Origin: an uncultured Streptococcus sp.
GTDB lineage: Bacteria > Bacillota > Bacilli > Lactobacillales > Streptococcaceae
Direction of reading: 5' to 3'
Length of the DNA stretch: 7,943 nucleotides
NCBI GenBank assembly: GCA_902479835.1
Contig: CABSQC010000045.1
Location: 1-7,943 of the forward strand
In this document: positions 6,940-7,943 of the stretch, piece after piece
Layout of the letters: each line of letters opens with the position of its first letter
How positions within the stretch are numbered: the stretch's first letter is position 1
The notes under the pieces: generated by a model
Told to the model about the DNA's origin: nothing
What the model saw: the letters and a program-made list of their open reading frames with translations, nothing else
Databases searched by the model: none
Made by a program: the position numbers and the translations under genes

Positions 6940-7545
6940 TTATCCCTTAAAAGGAAAGAGGCTATAGATCTCATGCTCCTTGATATACTTCTTTAGTATC
7001 TCCATATTCTCTTCGATTTTTGCTTGGATATCTGTCTCTTCACAAGTTGACTCATCAATAAAAAGTTGAATCTTCAATAAATCTGTCAAGTATAGCAGAC
7101 GACGTTCCATTTCTGATTCAGGGCTTGGAGCCTGCTCGATTTTTGCAAGCTTTTGCTCCAAGCTATCACCATTCAAAAATCTCTGATGAACTCTCCTTCT
7201 AATTTTTTGAGTGGACTCCTCCCCTTGTTCTAATGGAGATATAAGGAGTTTTTTATAGACGATTACCTGATTTTCTACCTCTCTTTCCAGATAAGCCAAT
7301 AAAACCAGAGAGCTATCAACAAAGGTCCAGGTGTTATAATTCCCTTCAAATGGAATTTGTATGATACGATCTAATAATTCCTTAGCCATTTCCTCTTGAC
7401 CATCCAGATAAAGTAAATAGGCCAGACGATTCAGTGATTCGAGATAGCTAGCTTGGGTCTTCTTATTCTTTTTGGGGATCCGGTTTAAATACGATCCTAA
7501 CTCAAGATCATTTTCAACCTCTTCGATTAGTTCTTTCACATTCAT
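6940..7545 (-). CDS. Unrecognised 201-residue helical protein
   Basis: I do not recognise this gene with confidence. The product is cytosolic by appearance: no signal peptide and no convincing membrane segment. It is rich in Glu, Leu and Lys with long predicted helices (for example 1-18, 37-64, 91-102, 146-162, 170-190), the pattern of an all-helical or repeat-like fold. A central aromatic segment, GNYNTWTFVDSSLVLLAYLE (68-87), looks like the most conserved part. The ATG at 7543-7545 is chosen because AGGAG (7553-7557) lies 7 bases upstream; a TTG at 7561-7563 would add six residues but overlaps the ribosome site region. GC is low (19 of 60 bases in 7021-7080, against 31 of 60 in 5101-5160 within glmU). 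Its neighbour is a SUKH-like gene, so an accessory or immunity-related role is possible, but no function can be given. Confidence 0.8.
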   Translation of the reverse strand: MNVKELIEEVENDLELGSYLNRIPKKNKKTQASYLESLNRLAYLLYLDGQEEMAKELLDRIIQIPFEGNYNTWTFVDSSLVLLAYLEREVENQVIVYKKLLISPLEQGEESTQKIRRRVHQRFLNGDSLEQKLAKIEQAPSPESEMERRLLYLTDLLKIQLFIDESTCEETDIQAKIEENMEILKKYIKEHEIYSLFPFKG

Positions 7546-7552
7546 TTCTTTT

Positions 7553-7557
7553 CTCCT
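7553..7557 (-). promoter_or_regulatory. Ribosome binding site deciding the start of the 201-residue protein
   Basis: AGGAG on the minus strand is 7 bases before the ATG at 7543-7545. It lies just downstream of the alternative TTG start (7561-7563), so it cannot serve that start. Confidence 0.85.
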
Positions 7558-7577
7558 ATCCAATTCACTTTTTGTTA

Positions 7578-7597
7578 CTGAGAAAGGCTTTTCTCAG
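7578..7597. repeat. Perfect 8-bp inverted repeat between two genes
   Basis: CTGAGAAA (7578-7585) and TTTCTCAG (7590-7597) form a perfect 8-bp hairpin with a 4-base loop, 7 bases after the stop of the SUKH-like gene. Neither strand has a proper T-run after it, so it is not a standard terminator. It may be an RNA-stabilising or processing hairpin, or a leaky terminator. Confidence 0.6.
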
Positions 7598-7604
7598 GTC
7601 AATC

Positions 7605-7943
7605 TTACCGAAGTAGATATTCTTTCGCTGTCGCTTGGACGTTTGGGGAAAGGTAGCGCTCTATCAAGTCACCTGTCCCTACAATATATTCCTCCTGTGG
7701 GACATCTTCTCTTTGTTTCCAAAAATTTGAAAAAGCGAAATAGAACTCCAAAAACTCCGTCAAACTTTCGCTGAGTTTGTAGAAATTAGGATCTCCAGGA
7801 CTGCCCGCGTAAACTGGAGAACTGTCATCTTTCATATCACAGAAAAGAATATCATCTGTATCTGTAGTAGCGAATATCTGGTATTGCCCTTCACTAAACT
7901 GAAGAACATCTTGTAAGGCCCAAGATTCGACTGTCCTTGTAGG
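7605..7943 (-). CDS. SUKH (SMI1/KNR4)-like protein, 5' end off the window
   Basis: I translated 112 open codons from the right edge to the TAA at 7605-7607; the N-terminus and start lie outside the window. The visible part resembles the C-terminal half of SUKH-fold proteins. A strand-rich stretch QIFATTDTDDILFCDM is followed by DSSPVYAGSPGD, the 'display value, then partner residue' pattern seen in SMI1/KNR4 domains. Then comes KLSESLTEFLEFYFAF, matching the usual 'la.SF.eFLe' helix near the domain end. SUKH proteins in bacteria are often immunity proteins against polymorphic or contact-dependent toxins, but many are orphans. No toxin gene is visible here. An internal ATG at 7833-7835 has no good ribosome site and would remove half the domain, so I treat the frame as continuing beyond the window. 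Confidence 0.7.
   Translation of the reverse strand, partial: PTRTVESWALQDVLQFSEGQYQIFATTDTDDILFCDMKDDSSPVYAGSPGDPNFYKLSESLTEFLEFYFAFSNFWKQREDVPQEEYIVGTGDLIERYLSPNVQATAKEYLLR

Noticed and set aside
7574..7602. Possible promoter with -35-like TTGACC at 7597-7602 upstream of the 201-residue gene
   Set aside because: The -10 position at 17 bases reads AGTAAC, only 3 of 6 matches, and the hairpin fills the spacer. Co-transcription with the upstream gene is simpler.
7472..7774. Plus-strand 100-codon frame across the two right-hand genes
   Set aside because: It is antisense to two minus-strand genes that have ribosome sites and coherent protein sequences, and its product shows no recognisable features.

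Overview
The window looks like a chromosomal segment of a viridans/mitis-type Streptococcus. The evidence is the order glmU - ADP-ribose-type Nudix hydrolase - macP - MTA/SAH nucleosidase, which I recall as the pneumococcal order, together with an AliA/AmiA-type peptide-binding lipoprotein, A/T-rich intergenic stretches, AAGGAG-type ribosome binding sites and low-to-medium GC. No species can be fixed by eye. Every gene I can support lies on the minus strand, so the window is best read from high to low coordinates.

Right-hand block (7943 to 5938): a probable four-gene transcription unit. It holds the 3' end of a SUKH (SMI1/KNR4)-like gene, an unrecognised 201-residue helical protein, a Nudix hydrolase and an ASCH-domain protein that overlaps the Nudix gene by four bases (ATGA). 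It ends in a clear intrinsic terminator. The first two genes are more A/T-rich than the rest and resemble accessory or immunity-type cargo. The Nudix/ASCH pair suggests nucleotide or modified-nucleoside clean-up.

Central block (5923 to 2795): glmU has a strong extended -10 promoter and is followed at 9 to 24 bases by a Nudix hydrolase, macP and mtnN (pfs), then a long hairpin terminator. This operon joins UDP-GlcNAc synthesis (GlmU), activation of the peptidoglycan synthase PBP2a (MacP) and SAM by-product recycling (MtnN).

Left-hand block (2782 to 1): nth (endonuclease III) is a single-gene unit with its own extended -10 promoter and terminator. It keeps the catalytic Lys and Asp but has lost two of the four iron-sulphur cysteines. 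After a 266-base gene-free stretch (1836-2101), an oligopeptide-binding lipoprotein gene starts from its own promoter and runs off the left edge. That stretch holds the nth terminator, an inverted repeat, a weak CodY-box-like site and the lipoprotein promoter. I see nothing recognisable in 1960-2060.

This is mostly an ordinary core-genome region and I found no clear new system. The most interesting points are the cluster-less Nth, the substrate-signature change in the glmU-linked Nudix protein, the YqfB-like residues in the ASCH protein, and the A/T-rich SUKH-like/unknown pair at the right edge.
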